Assembly (NCBI GenBank): GCA_963728295.1
Contig: CAVSKB010000004.1
Location: 162,018 to 226,017, forward strand
Reading direction: 5' to 3'
Origin: DATJKD01 sp963728295
GTDB lineage: Bacteria > Pseudomonadota > Gammaproteobacteria > Steroidobacterales > Steroidobacteraceae
Length of the DNA: 64,000 nucleotides
Under the pieces are notes generated by a model. It saw only the letters and a program-made list of their open reading frames with translations, was not told the DNA's origin and ran no database searches. Shown here in pieces: positions 8,628 through 19,400 of the stretch. A program made the position numbers and the translations under genes. The first letter of the stretch is position 1, and each line of letters starts with the position of its first letter.

Positions 8628-9326
8628 ATGAACTGCCTGGAATTTCGCCGCGCCGCTGGAGCAGATCCGGGCCACCTCACGGCGGAGGCCATGGCGCATG
8701 GTGACGAGTGCCCGGCCTGCGCCCAGCATCTTCGCGACCTGCTTGCCATGGACGCGACGATCCGCAGGGCCCTGCAGGTGCCGGCCCCGCAGCCGGCCGA
8801 ATCGAGGGGCACGCGGTCGAGTCCGATAGCGACGCCGCGCCAGCGCTGGCTCGCGCTCGCGGCAAGCCTCGTCGCGGGAGTGCTGGTCGGCAGCGTGCTC
8901 TGGATCGGCGGACCGCGCGCCTCGCTCGCCCGTGAAGTAGTGGAACACGCAAGGCACGAGCCGCAATCCTTCGCCGCGACACACGCCGATCCGGCGGTCG
9001 TCGATCGCGTGCTGCGCGCGGGCGGCATCCGGCTCCGGCCGGGTGCGGCAGACGTGACCTATGCCAGCAGCTGCCCCTTCCGCGACAGGATCGTGCCGCA
9101 TCTCGTCGTGCGCACCGCGCACGGTCCGGTCACGGTGCTGGTGCTGCGGGGGGAACCGATCACGCGTCCGATCCGCGTGCGCGAAGGCAGCTTCCGCGGC
9201 ACGCTCGTGCCCGCGGGCCCGGGAAGCATCGCTGTCTTCGGCGATACGCGCGCCGACCTGTCGGAAATCACCGAGCGTCTCGAAAACGCGGTGGAGTGGC
9301 TCGAACCGCCGGGCGCCCGCCTGTGA
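8628..9326 (+). CDS. Membrane anti-sigma factor, DUF3379-like
   Basis: 232 residues directly after the ECF sigma gene. The N-terminal region has a CPACAQHL cysteine pair near residues 27-34 with an upstream His, as in zinc-binding anti-sigma domains. One membrane helix follows (WLALAASLVAGVLVGSVLWI, about residues 71-90). The remainder is a periplasmic domain with a conserved SCPF motif near 145. The gene order sigma then anti-sigma supports the role; the trigger is unknown. Confidence 0.8.
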   Translation: MNCLEFRRAAGADPGHLTAEAMAHGDECPACAQHLRDLLAMDATIRRALQVPAPQPAESRGTRSSPIATPRQRWLALAASLVAGVLVGSVLWIGGPRASLAREVVEHARHEPQSFAATHADPAVVDRVLRAGGIRLRPGAADVTYASSCPFRDRIVPHLVVRTAHGPVTVLVLRGEPITRPIRVREGSFRGTLVPAGPGSIAVFGDTRADLSEITERLENAVEWLEPPGARL

Positions 9327-9369
9327 CGATCAACCTGAGCCCATAGGAAGCTCGATCGGCGGATCCTGC

Positions 9370-9862
9370 TCAGGGACCGCCGTTGTCGCAGCGCACCCGG
9401 CGCATCGGAAAATCCTCCGCGCGCGGGTTGCCGGCGACCAGCCCTTCGATCCGCGCGCGGAGCACTCCCGCCTCGTCGAGGCGGTAGATCACCCGTTGCG
9501 GGAAGTCGTGCGTCGGGTTCTCGAAGACCACCTCCCGCTCGCCCAGGCTCTTCACCGGGAACGTCGCCTGCGCCTGGCCGGACGGGCTGGCGATGAATGC
9601 GAGCTGGCCCGGCTCGACCTCGCGGATCTGCATGAACTCGTGAGCAACGGTGCGGCCCTTCGCGACCGTGCGGCTCATGCCGAGAAGCGTTCCGCCGGCG
9701 GGCGACATCCACTGCTCCCCGGATCCGGCCTCGCCGCCTTCGCTCGCCCAGCAACCCGCGAGCCATGTGAGCGCCGCGGCTGGATCCGTATCGGCCCGGG
9801 CCGTTGGTGGCGCGCCGGCCGCCGACCCAAATGACGAGCGCGAGCAATGTCAGGAAACGCAT
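9370..9862 (-). CDS. DUF6265-type exported protein, signal peptide frame-shifted
   Basis: The conserved part reads LTWLAGCWASEGGEAGSGEQ then WMSPAGGTLLGMSRTV and ends with FENPTHDFPQRVIYRL and a short tail, as in small exported DUF6265 proteins. The ATG at 9862 starts a signal-like MRFLTLLALVIWVGG in another frame; a one-base shift near 9820 joins it to an AGAPPTARADTDPAAAL segment. The gene is therefore probably one ORF disrupted by a sequencing or real indel. The start overlaps the ddaH-like stop (TGATG). Confidence 0.6.
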
Positions 9863-10629
9863 CACGACACCTCAAAGATGATGCTGCAGCAGGTCATACC
9901 GGCCTCGGCCTTGGCCAGTTCCGTCATCTGCACCGGGATCACCGACAGACCGGCCGCCTCGAGGCGCGCGCGTGTCCGACGGTGCTGCAAAGGATGCAGG
10001 ATCGAACCGCCCAGCGCGACGGCGTTCGCGGCCGCAGGCTCCGTGGGATCTACGTAGACCTGGCTGTAGCCTGAAAACGCGTCGGACGCGATCCAGGCAG
10101 GATTCAGCAGCAACGTCCGCTCGGCGACGCGCGTCACCGCGGACTTCAGGTGCAGACAGCGCGTCACCGGGATCGCGGTAATCCGGAAGCCAAGCGGCTC
10201 GAGCGCGCGACGGAGCTGCTCGATGCCCGAATCGTTGGTGCGCGTGGAGCGGCCGACGTACACCTCGCGATCCACCACCAGCACGTCGCCGCCGTCGAGC
10301 GTGCCCGGCGGCTCGATCGAGACGATGGTCCGGTGCTCGGCGAGCTGCGCGGCAACCGTGGCGGTCTCGGGTCGGCGCGATTCGGCACCCGGGCGGGTAA
10401 TGACCGCGAGGTCGTCGACCACGACCGCCGTGTCCTCGATGAACACCGCATCCGGCAGCGTCGGTTCCGCTGGCAGTTGCCGCACGGAAGCGCCGAGCCC
10501 GGCCAGCCGTCGCTCGTATTCGACATGCTCGGCAGCGGCGCGCGCAAAGTCGATCGGCTGTCGCGCGAGATGGGTGAGCTGGCAGTCGACGATGGACGGG
10601 CTGACCGGCCGCGTGAGGGCGAGCAGCAT
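9862..10629 (-). CDS. Dimethylarginine dimethylaminohydrolase-like amidinotransferase
   Basis: 255 residues of the guanidino-group modifying superfamily, closest in layout to DDAH, which hydrolyses methylated arginine to citrulline. Motifs: LPDAVFIEDTAVV near residue 58, TLDGGDVLVVDREVYVGRS near 110, a His-containing RCLHLKSAV near 160, and the C-terminal cysteine in GMTCCSIIFE that should be the nucleophile. Tight spacing with the downstream DUF6265 gene suggests one transcript. Confidence 0.85.
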   Translation of the reverse strand: MLLALTRPVSPSIVDCQLTHLARQPIDFARAAAEHVEYERRLAGLGASVRQLPAEPTLPDAVFIEDTAVVVDDLAVITRPGAESRRPETATVAAQLAEHRTIVSIEPPGTLDGGDVLVVDREVYVGRSTRTNDSGIEQLRRALEPLGFRITAIPVTRCLHLKSAVTRVAERTLLLNPAWIASDAFSGYSQVYVDPTEPAAANAVALGGSILHPLQHRRTRARLEAAGLSVIPVQMTELAKAEAGMTCCSIIFEVS

Positions 10630-10657
10630 CAGGTGGCGCCCGAGTCTTCCTTAGCGG

Positions 10658-11302
10658 CTACGAGGCCGGGCCCATCGGGCCTTCCAGCAGGTCGATCATG
10701 CGACGGGCATCGCCGGTGCCTTCCACGGCGAGACCCGCGGCGATGCCCGCGCGGTCCTCGGCCGCGCGGTTCTGGCCAAGCTTCCACTTGCCGGTCAGCG
10801 AGGACACCGCGATCTCGAAGCCGACGATCGACGTCAGCATGCGTTCGATGTAGCTCGCAGGCGCATCGGTCACCTGCCAGGGCTCGGCGCGATAAGCCTC
10901 CTGGCTGTCGGTCAGCGTCTCGAGAAACCTCCGCAGCCATGCCGGGTCCTCGTGCCACACGATCGTGCCATGCGCATGCACCACGGCGTAATTCCAGGTT
11001 GGCACGACCTTGCCGTGCGCAGCCTTGGCGGGATACCAGCTCGGCGTCACGTAGTGGTCCGGTCCCTGGAAAATCGCGAGCACCGGCGACCCTTCGGCCA
11101 CGACTCGCCATGCCGGGTTGGCGCGCGCCACATGCCCGCGGAGCACCCCGTGCACGCCCGCCGAGGGATCGAATACCAGCGGGACATGATCGGCCGAGAG
11201 ACCGTCCGGCGTCATCGTGACCATCGCTGCGAGCGGATGACGCCGCATGAGTTCGCACAGCACCCCGGGTCGCGTCTCCAGGAACTGCTCCGGTGTGTAC
11301 AT
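10658..11302 (-). CDS. paiB: PaiB-like FMN-binding protein
   Basis: 214 residues matching the PaiB family of FMN-binding split-barrel proteins, named after a Bacillus negative regulator of sporulation and protease genes. Typical segments are MYTPEQFLETRPGVLCELM at the start, DHVPLVFDP near 40, and WNYAVVHAHG near 103. The regulatory role in Gram-negatives is not established. It lies 28 bp from the DDAH-like gene. Confidence 0.85.
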   Translation of the reverse strand: MYTPEQFLETRPGVLCELMRRHPLAAMVTMTPDGLSADHVPLVFDPSAGVHGVLRGHVARANPAWRVVAEGSPVLAIFQGPDHYVTPSWYPAKAAHGKVVPTWNYAVVHAHGTIVWHEDPAWLRRFLETLTDSQEAYRAEPWQVTDAPASYIERMLTSIVGFEIAVSSLTGKWKLGQNRAAEDRAGIAAGLAVEGTGDARRMIDLLEGPMGPAS

Positions 11303-11311
11303 GCGAGACGG

Positions 11312-11701
11312 TCAGCGCCTGCGGGCGGTGGTGGCGCGTCGCGCGGTCTTGCGCCTTGCGCCCGGCCTGCGCCTGCGCGGCGGCGCATCGAACGGCACGG
11401 AACCCGGAAACTGGATGTTGATGGCGACGATGCGGTCGGCGTAGCGGTCGGCGAGCCGCCCGAGGAAGGCGCTGAAGAGCTGCCACTCGCGACCGGGCTT
11501 GTTGGGGCTCAAGACTTCGCAGGTGATGATCCCTTCGGACACGGACCAGTTCATCCAGCCGGGGTAGGCGCTATTCTTGTGGAGCACCTTGCGACCGCGC
11601 TTCTTCGCGATGAAGGTACGCAGCTCGCCGGTCCGCATGGCCTCGACGAGCGTCTTCTGCAGCTGCGCGCCGGTGCGCTCGATAATCTGGAAGCGGATCA
11701 T
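11312..11701 (-). CDS. Conserved hypothetical protein with Arg-rich tail
   Basis: 129 residues, not recognised. The first 100 residues look like a compact alpha/beta fold (IIERTGAQLQKTLVEAMRTG, then a WMNWSVSEGIITCEVLSP strand region). The last 25 residues are almost all Arg, Pro and Ala, perhaps a nucleic-acid-binding tail. It sits in the same minus-strand run as paiB and the OsmC gene. Confidence 0.6.
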   Translation of the reverse strand: MIRFQIIERTGAQLQKTLVEAMRTGELRTFIAKKRGRKVLHKNSAYPGWMNWSVSEGIITCEVLSPNKPGREWQLFSAFLGRLADRYADRIVAINIQFPGSVPFDAPPRRRRPGARRKTARRATTARRR

Positions 11702-11728
11702 GCGAAGCTCGGTCAGATGCCCTGTTCG

Positions 11729-12193
11729 CTACTGGACGCCTTCTACGGTTATCTCGCACTTGACAGAGTTCGCGATGAAGCAGTCCTCGTGTGCCGAATG
11801 GTGCAGGGAGGCGATCTCATCCGCGCTCGGGATCTTCGTGCCGGCGAACTCGATCTTCGGGCGCAGCGTGATCCGGTCGATACCGATCCGCCCCGCGGCG
11901 TTCTTCGCCATGGTGCCGAAGGCGTCGTCCTCGTAGCTGTCCACGACGAACCCCTGCTTCGCCGCCACGTAGAGAAACGTCAACATGTGACAACTGGACG
12001 CCGCGGCGATCAGGGCTTCCTCGGGGTCCACGGCTTCCGCGACCGAATAAGGAAGCGGCACGACGGACGGCGAGGAGGACGCGGTGATGCGCGCGCCGCC
12101 GTCGAACGACCACTGATGCCCCCGGCTGTAGCGGTTGTCGGTGAACGGAGCGCCGTTGCGCAGCCAGCTCACCCGTGCGGTATGTCGATGCAT
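11729..12193 (-). CDS. OsmC family protein
   Basis: 154 residues of the OsmC/Ohr peroxide-reducing family. The conserved peroxidatic cysteine lies in IAAASSCHMLTFLYVAA near residue 69 and the second cysteine in HEDCFIANSV near 138. Such proteins reduce organic hydroperoxides in the cytoplasm. The DUF/OsmC gene order suggests a small stress cluster. Confidence 0.88.
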   Translation of the reverse strand: MHRHTARVSWLRNGAPFTDNRYSRGHQWSFDGGARITASSSPSVVPLPYSVAEAVDPEEALIAAASSCHMLTFLYVAAKQGFVVDSYEDDAFGTMAKNAAGRIGIDRITLRPKIEFAGTKIPSADEIASLHHSAHEDCFIANSVKCEITVEGVQ

Positions 12194-12227
12194 ATCCGTG
12201 CTCCTGCGAGCCGTAGACCGATATTGA

Positions 12228-12560
12228 TCATGAGCCGGTCGCGGGGGCGAAGGAAGGCCCGCCGCCGACCACTTCGTAGTGCACGACCGCGGGCTCGAAC
12301 TCGAGGAGGTATTCGCGATCCTGCGGATAGTACTTTGCCACCGAGATGTCGTCGCCCGCGAACGCGCGGATGGCCGACAGCGATTCCCAGAAGGTCACGG
12401 TCATGAAATGCGTAACGTCGTCGTCGGCGCGCTCGAGTATGTGGACCGCAAGGTTGCCCGGCACCGACCGGTAATCCGGTATCGCGTGCGCCGTGAGAAA
12501 TGCGCGGTACCGCGCCGCCTTCGCCGCGGGCACGCGTCCGTGCCACAGGCGCGCGATCAT
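12228..12560 (-). CDS. Antibiotic biosynthesis monooxygenase-like protein
   Basis: 110 residues with the ABM dimeric alpha-beta barrel pattern: MIARLWHGRV start, a central HFMTVTFWESLSAIRAF segment, and a YYPQDREYLLEFEP end. The family includes cofactor-free monooxygenases and haem-degrading enzymes; activity here is unknown. The start ATG overlaps the stop of the upstream gene. Confidence 0.75.
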   Translation of the reverse strand: MIARLWHGRVPAAKAARYRAFLTAHAIPDYRSVPGNLAVHILERADDDVTHFMTVTFWESLSAIRAFAGDDISVAKYYPQDREYLLEFEPAVVHYEVVGGGPSFAPATGS

Positions 12561-12991
12561 CGCGGGGGAAGCGACGCGAGCCAGGCTTCGGCCTCCGGCA
12601 CCGTCGCAAACACGCGGACATGCACGCCTCTATTGACAGCCACCGTCTCTACGAAATCGAGCAGCGAGGAATCGTGTTCGGGGTTCGTGTCGACGTAGGC
12701 AATCTGCTGGACGACCGACCGCGCGCTCGCGCTGCCCTCGGAGACGATCTCGAACGCCTCCACCATCCCCAGGCTGGGGCCGCTCAGGTGTTCCTCGAGC
12801 AGCACGCGCGAGCGGCCATGCTGCGCACAGGCGGCGAGCACGTCGCTGAGAATCCGGCGAACGTTTGCGACCGTGTTCTCGCCTCTCACCGAGATGTACA
12901 GGTACCCGGCACGAGGCTCGAGCTCGCAGCGGTATTCCGCAGCCGGCGTCGGCTCGTCGCTCGTCGGCTCATTCCGCAGGTCGGTGGTCAT
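12557..12991 (-). CDS. STAS/SpoIIAA-like small protein
   Basis: About 144 residues starting MTTDLRNEPTSDEPTP. The pattern of a LYISVRGENTVANVRRIL strand-helix and VLLEEHLSGPSL segment resembles SpoIIAA-like or STAS domains, which are often phosphorylatable regulators. The match is by pattern only. Its ATG is separated by 90 bp from the LysR stop. Confidence 0.5.
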   Translation of the reverse strand: MTTDLRNEPTSDEPTPAAEYRCELEPRAGYLYISVRGENTVANVRRILSDVLAACAQHGRSRVLLEEHLSGPSLGMVEAFEIVSEGSASARSVVQQIAYVDTNPEHDSSLLDFVETVAVNRGVHVRVFATVPEAEAWLASLPPR

Positions 12992-13080
12992 AGCTGAACA
13001 CGCGCGAAAGCTTCCATGGCCCCTCCGGCACTCGCCTGGGCGGACCGTAGGCCTATGGTGAACGAGGCCGCCGCAGCACG

Positions 13081-14167
13081 CTACGCCGCCGCGGCATCTT
13101 CGTCGAGTGCGCTTTCTGCATCCGCCGCGACGGGGCGCGGCAGTTCGACAAGTCCGGCATCGGCGCCGTTCTCCTCGAACGCCGTCGCGGGTAGAGCCGT
13201 TTCGTAGCACTTCCGGTTCGGGCACAGCACTTCCATGTAGTCGGCGTCGAAGTTGAGCCGCTGCACGAGGAAGTCGACGAACGAGCGCACCTTGGGCGAT
13301 TTCGCGTGTCCGCGCGGAAACACCGCGTTGAAGTCGGGCGCAGGACCGGTCCAGCCCGCAAGCACCCGCTGCACGAGGCCATGCTCCGCGTGGTGCTTGA
13401 CCATCAGGTCCGCGGCCAGCATCAGCCCGTCGCCGGTGAGCAGTGCGGGCTGCAGCGCGGCCGGGATCGTTGGCGACCATCACCGGCTCGATCGGAAACT
13501 CGCCCGTCCGTTCGCCGTCGCTCAGCGTCCATGCGTAGCTGCTGCCGTTACGACGATACCCGTTCCCGTTGTCGCGACGGTACTTCTCGATAACGAGCGC
13601 CCGGTGATGCTGCAGATCCTCCGGCCGTAGCGGCTCGCCGTGACGCGCGAGGTACGCGGGACTCGCGTAGATCTGCGTGCGGAACACGGCCAGCCGGCGC
13701 GCGACCAGATTGGAATCCGGCAGGTTGCCGATGCGCAGCGCGACGTCGATCTCCTTGTCGATCAGGTCGAGCGACTCGTTGGAGAGGACCATGTCGACGC
13801 GCACCTCCGGATGCAGGGCACGGTACTCGCCGAGCAGCGGCGCGATCCAGGTGACGCCGAGCGAATACGGCGTGGTGATACGCAGCCAGCCGCGCGGGCC
13901 GCCCTGCAGCTCGCTCACCGCGTGCTCTGCTTCGTCGAGCTCACGAGCGATGCGCTGCGAATGCTCGAAGTACACGTTCCCCGCTTCGGTGAGTCCGAGC
14001 TTGCGCGTCGTGCGATGCAGCAGTTGCGCGCCGAGCCGCGTTTCGAGGTCCTGGACCTTGCGGCTGACGGTGGTCTTGGGCAGCCGCAGCGCCCGCGCTG
14101 CGGAGATGAAACTGCCGTGCTCGACCACCTTGGCGAAAACCAGCGTGTCGTTGAGGTCCCGGGCCAT
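13081..14167 (-). CDS. LysR family transcriptional regulator, one frameshift
   Basis: The N-terminal 240 residues start MARDLNDTLVFAKVVEHGSF and hold the winged helix (SAARALRLPKTTVSRKVQDL), followed by the substrate-binding domain (LRITTPYSLGVTWIAPLLGE). Near 13465 the frame changes, and the C-terminal part continues as MLAADLMVKHHAEHGLVQRV to a stop at 13081. The two halves together give a normal LysR length (about 360). It is divergent from the SDR/RND operon, which it probably controls. The indel could be real or an error. Confidence 0.8.
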
Positions 14168-14390
14168 GTCTGCTCCCTGCTCGGTCGATTGGCCCGAGGT
14201 TGGGACAATTATTTCCAAAAATACCGGCTAATCAAGTCGGCTCGTCGCCCGTATCGTTCGCCCCGTGGCAAAGCCGATTACATCCATGACGCGCCGTTAT
14301 CCGAAAGTCCAGCAGATTCAGCCGCCGGCAGGCGGCCACCGGGCTGATATCGGTGACCATCCCACCCGTGGGAGTAAAAATCCCGCCAAT

Positions 14391-15228
14391 GGGACAATCC
14401 GGTCGACGGTTGTGGTCCTGGGCGCGACCAGCGCCGTCGGGCAGGGGCGGTGCGGGCCGCCCTCTCCTCCGGCCGGCGGGTGGTGGCGGTCGGCGGCGAC
14501 CGCGCTCAGCTCGCGGCGCTACTGGCACCGCATCGCGGCGGCGCCGAGCTGACGACCCGCCTGGCGGCGATCGCGAACGACGCGGACGCCGTGCGGCTCG
14601 CCGCCTCGCTGCGCCGCGACGACCGGCCACTCGAGGCCGTCATCGATGCGATGCCTGCGGGTGCCGGCCGCGGCCGCTTGATCGACCAGCCGACCGACGT
14701 ACTGCGCGAGACCCTCGCAGCAGATCTGCTCCCGCACCTCGCGGCAGCGCGCCACTTGATCCCGCTGCTCGCCGAGACGAAGCGCGGCGGCAGCTATGTG
14801 CTGATCGGCGGGCCGGGAAGCGAAGCGGCCTGGCTGACTATGGCTGCCGCTCGGTCGCGGCCGCGGCGCTTCGCATGCTGGCGAACGTGCTGCACGACGA
14901 AGCGCAGTCGCTCGACGTGCGCGTGCAGATGCTGCTCGTCGAGACACCGCTGCGTGGCGAGACCTGTGCCGCCAGTCAGTGCCCGCAATGGCCGAGCGGC
15001 GACGCCGTCGGCAAACAGGCGCTGCGACTGATCGATCGCGAGGTCGCGACGAAGCCCGCGCGCCCGGTCGTGCGCTTTGCACGGCCCGCCGTGGACGACG
15101 TCGGTGGCGTCGAATCCGCGGCCGCCGGGACGACTACCAGACAGTCACTGTTTCCGGACGTGCCTACGTTCCTGAAGACCCTGATCTCCGATGACCGCAA
15201 TGAGGTATTTCCAGATGACACCCCGTAG
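14391..15228 (+). CDS. SDR-like oxidoreductase, frameshifted
   Basis: The Rossmann start VVVLGATSAVGQG is readable at about 14410-14448, the middle (SSGRRVVAVGGDRAQLAALL and LIPLLAETKRGGSYVLIGGP) continues in a second frame to about 14835, and the C-terminal part (ALRMLANVLHDEAQSLDVRV onward) is in a third, ending at 15226-15228. Joined, it looks like a short-chain dehydrogenase of about 270 residues, but the catalytic Tyr-x3-Lys cannot be placed with confidence. It is the first gene after the divergent LysR promoter region. Confidence 0.55.
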
Positions 15229-16498
15229 ATCCTTCACCCGCCTTGGAATTGCGCTCGCCGTCGTGGCTCTGGCCAGCGGCATCGTAGTCGGCTTCGGAGA
15301 GAGTCTCGGCAGCGAGAAGTCGGCGCCCGCGGCAAACATGCCGCCGCCGCCCGAAGTGAGCGTCGCCAGGTCGTGTCGCGAGACGTGCGGCAGTGGGACG
15401 AGTTCACCGGCCGCGTCACCGCCGTCGAGACCGTCGAGCTGCGGCCGCGCGTCAGCGGCTACGTCGAGCGAGTCGCCTACGAGGAAGGCCAGGAGGTGCG
15501 CAAGGGCGACCTGCTGTTCGTGATCGACCAGCGCCGTATCGCGCGGCGCTCGACAGTGCGCAGGCCGAACCTCGGAACGCGCCCGCAGCGAGGCGAAGCT
15601 CGCGCGGCCAGCAGGACTGGGCGCGCGCAGACGCTGATCGACGCCAAGGCGATCTCGCGCGAGGAGTTCGACATCCCGCAAGGCGGCGGCCACGCGCAGG
15701 GCAACGCCGGCCGTGCGCGCCGCCGAGGCCGCGCGTCGACCGCGCGCGGCTCGATCTGCAGTTCACCGAGGTGCGTGCGCCGATCGACGGCCGCGCCGGC
15801 CGCGCGCTGGTCACCGACGGCAACCTCGCGCAGGCCGACGCGACGCTGCTGACCACGCTGGTCTCGCTGGACCCGATGTACGTCTACTTCGAGAGCGACG
15901 AGCAGACCTACCTGCGCTACGACGAGCTGGCCCGCAAGGGCGAGCGCGACGACGTCGCGCAACCCGGTGCGCATCGGCCTCGCGAACGAAGACGGCTATC
16001 CGCACGACGGGCACGCGTCGACTTCATCGACAACCAGGTCGATCCGCGCACCGGCACCATCCGCGCGCGCGCCGTGGTGCCGAATCCCGATCGCGTGTTC
16101 ACGCCGGGCCTGTTCGCGCGCGTGCAGCTGGAAGGCAGCGGCGAGTTCAACGCGCTGCTGATCGACGACAAGGCCGTGCTCACCGACCAGGACCGCAAGT
16201 ACGTCTACGTGCTCGGCGCCGGACAACACGGCCGCGCGCAAGGACATCGAGCTCGGCCGCATGGTCGACGGCCTGCGCGTCGTGACCGCGGGCCTCGACG
16301 CCGACCGACAAGGTGATCGTGCACGGCGTGCAGAAGGTGTTCTTCGCCGGCATGCCGGTTGCGCCGCAGGCGATCGCGATGGGTGCGGAGCCGCCGGCGA
16401 ACGGTCGCGACGAAGTGAACGGTGCGACGAGCCCCTCTCCGACCTCGCCCTGCGAACGCGGGCGAGCGAGCAGGCGCCTGTCCGACAGGGATACACAC
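15191..16498 (+). CDS. RND efflux periplasmic adaptor, many indels
   Basis: Recognisable adaptor segments occur in turn in different frames: an N-terminal membrane anchor (FTRLGIALAVVALASGIVVG), the biotinyl-lipoyl region (RVSGYVERVAYEEGQEVRKG), hairpin fragments, the barrel (TTLVSLDPMYVYFESDEQTY), then VPNPDRVFTPGLFARVQLEG and a C-terminal VHGVQKVFFAGMPV. Such proteins link the inner-membrane pump to the outer-membrane channel. At least six frame changes are needed, so the exact end is uncertain. The density of indels with otherwise coding-like sequence suggests assembly errors. Confidence 0.75.
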
Positions 16499-19400
16499 AT
16501 GGACTTCTCCAAAGTTCTTCATCGACCGGCCGATCTTCGCCGCGGTGCTGTCGATCGTGATCTTCGCCGCCGGCCTGATCGCGATCCCGCTGCTGCCGAT
16601 CAGCGAATACCCGGAAGTGGTGCCGCCGTCGGTGGTGGTGCGCACGGTGTATCCGGGCGCCAACCCGAAGGTGATCGCCGAAACCGTGGCCACGCCGCTG
16701 GAGGAAGCGATCAACGGCGTCGAGGACATGATGTACCTCAAGTCGGTCGCCGGTTCCGACGGCGTGCTGCAGATGACCGTCACCTTCCGTCCCGGCACCG
16801 ATGCCGACGACGCGGCGGTGCGCGTGCAGAACCGCGTCAGCCCAGGCGCTGGCGCGGCTGCCCGAGGACGTGCGCCGGCAGGGCGTGACCACGCAGAAGC
16901 AGTCGCCGGTGTTCCTGATGGTCGTGCACCTGGTCTCGACCGGACGGCAAGTACGACACGCTGTACCTGCGCAACTACATGCGCCTGCACGTGAAGGACG
17001 AGCTGGCGCGCATGCCGGGCGTCGGCGATGCGCAGATCTTCGGCGGCGGCGACTACGCGATGCGCATCTGGCTGGACCCGGACAAGGTCGCCTCGCGCGG
17101 CCTGACCGCCGGCGACGTGGTGCGCGCCGATGCGCGAGCAGAACATCCAGGTCTCGGCCGGCCAGCTCGGCGCCGAGCCGATGCCCAACGGCAGCGACTT
17201 CCTCACGCCTGATCAACGCCAGGGCCGCCTGCGCACGACCGAGGAGTTCGGCGACATCGTGCTCAAGAGCGGCGACGACGGCGAGATCGTGCGCCTGGCC
17301 GACGTCGCGCGCGCTCGAGCTGGCCGCCGGCGACTACACGCTTGCGCTCGCGCCTGGACGGCAAGGAACGCGGCCGCCATCGGCATCTTCCAGGCGCCGG
17401 GCGCCAATGCGCTGCGAGATCCGCGACGCGGTGATCGCGCAAGATGGACGAGCTGGCCAAGCGCTTCCCGCCGGGCGTCGAATACCGCAGTCGATCTACG
17501 ACACCACCATCTTCGTGCGCGATTCGATCAAGGCGGTGGTGACCACGCTGCTGGAAGCGGTGCTGCTGGTGGTGCTGGTGGTGATCCTGTTCCTGCAGAC
17601 CTGGCGCGCCTCGATCATCCCGCTGATCGCCGTGCCGGTGTCGATCGTCGGCACGTTCGCCGCGCTGTACCTGCTCGGCTTCTCGATCAACACGCTGACG
17701 CTGTTCGGGCTGGTGCTGGCGATCGGCATCGTCGTCGACGACGCGATCGTGGTGGTGGAGAACGTCGAGCGCAACATCGAGGAAGGCCGCAGCGCCGCTG
17801 GCGGCGGCGCACCAGGCGATGAAGGAGGTGTCCGGGCCGATCATCGCGATCGCGCTGGTGCTGTGCGCGGTGTTCGTGCCGATGGCCTTCCTGTCGGGCG
17901 TCACCGGCCAGTTCTACAAGCAGTTCGCGGTGACCATCGCCATCTCGACGGTGATCTCGGCGATCAACTCGCTGACGCTGTCGCCGGCGCTGGCGGCGCG
18001 AGCTGCTGCAAGGCCGCACGACGCGCCGAAGGACGCGCTGTCGCGCGTGATCGAGCGCGCTGTTCGGCTGGGTGTTCCGTCCGTTCAACCGCTTCTTCAA
18101 GCGCAACTCGGAGCGCTACCAGGGCGCGGTGTCGCGCATGCTGGGCCGTCGCGGCCGCGGTGTTCGCCGTGTACGCCGTGCTGCTGGTGGCGACCGGCCT
18201 GGTGTTCCAGTGGGTGCCGCGCGGCTTCATCCCGATCCAGGACAAGCTGTACCTGATCGCCGGCGTGAAGCTGCCCGAAGGCGCTTCGATCGAGCGCACC
18301 GATGCGGCGCTGAAGAAGGTCGCCGAGATCGCGATGAGCATCGAGGGCGTCGCGAACGAGGTCGCGTTCCCGGGCCTGAACCCGCTGCAGTTCACCAATA
18401 CGCCCGAACAGCGGCGTGGTGTTCTTCCCGCTCAAGCCCTTCGACCAGCGTCACAACAGCGCCGAGGAGATCAACGCCGAGATCAACGCAGAAGATCGCC
18501 GGCATCCAGGAAGGCTTCGCCTTCTCGCTGCATGCCGCCGCCGATCCAGGGCCTGGGCAACGGCTCGGGCTACTCGCTGTTCATCGAGGACCGCGCCAAC
18601 CTCGGCTACGGCGCGCTGCAGAACGCCGTGCAGGCGCCTTCCAGGGCGCGGCCTCGCAGACGCCGGGCATGGGCTTTCCGATCAGCAGCTACCAGGCCAA
18701 CGTGCCGCAGCTCGACGCCGAAGTCGATCGCGTCAAGGCCAAGGCGCAGGGCGTGCCGCTGACGGAGTTGTTCGACACGCTGCAGACCTACCTGGGCTCG
18801 GCCTACGTCAACGACTTCAACCTGTTCGGCCGCACCTGGCAGGTGATCGCGCAGGCCGACGGTCCGTTCCGCGACAGCGTCGAGGACATCGCCAACCTGC
18901 GCACGCGCAACGATCGCGGCGAGATGGTGCCGATCGGCTCGATGGTGACGATCAAGCGAGACCTACGGCCCCGACCCGGTGCTGCGCTTCAACGGCTATC
19001 CGGCCGCCGACCTGCTCGGCGAAGCCGACCCGCGCGTGATGTCCTCGGCGCAGGCGATGGCCAAGGTCGGCGAGATCGCGGCGCAGGTGCTGCCCAACGG
19101 CATGGGCTTCGACTGGAGCGACCTGAGCTACCAGGAGGCCACGCAGGGCAAGGCGGCGCTGGTCGTGTTCCCGCTCGCGGTCCTGCTCGCCTTCCTGGTG
19201 CTCGCCGCGCTGTACGAAAGCTGGACGCTGCCGCTGGCGGTGATCCTGATCGTGCCGATGTGCATGCTCTCGGCGCTGCTCGGCGTCAAGCTCACCGGCG
19301 GCGACAACAACGTCTTCGTGCAGGTCGGCCTGGTGGTGCTGATGGGCCTGGCCTGCAAGAACGCGATCCTGATCGTCGAGTTCGCCCGCGAGCTGGAAAT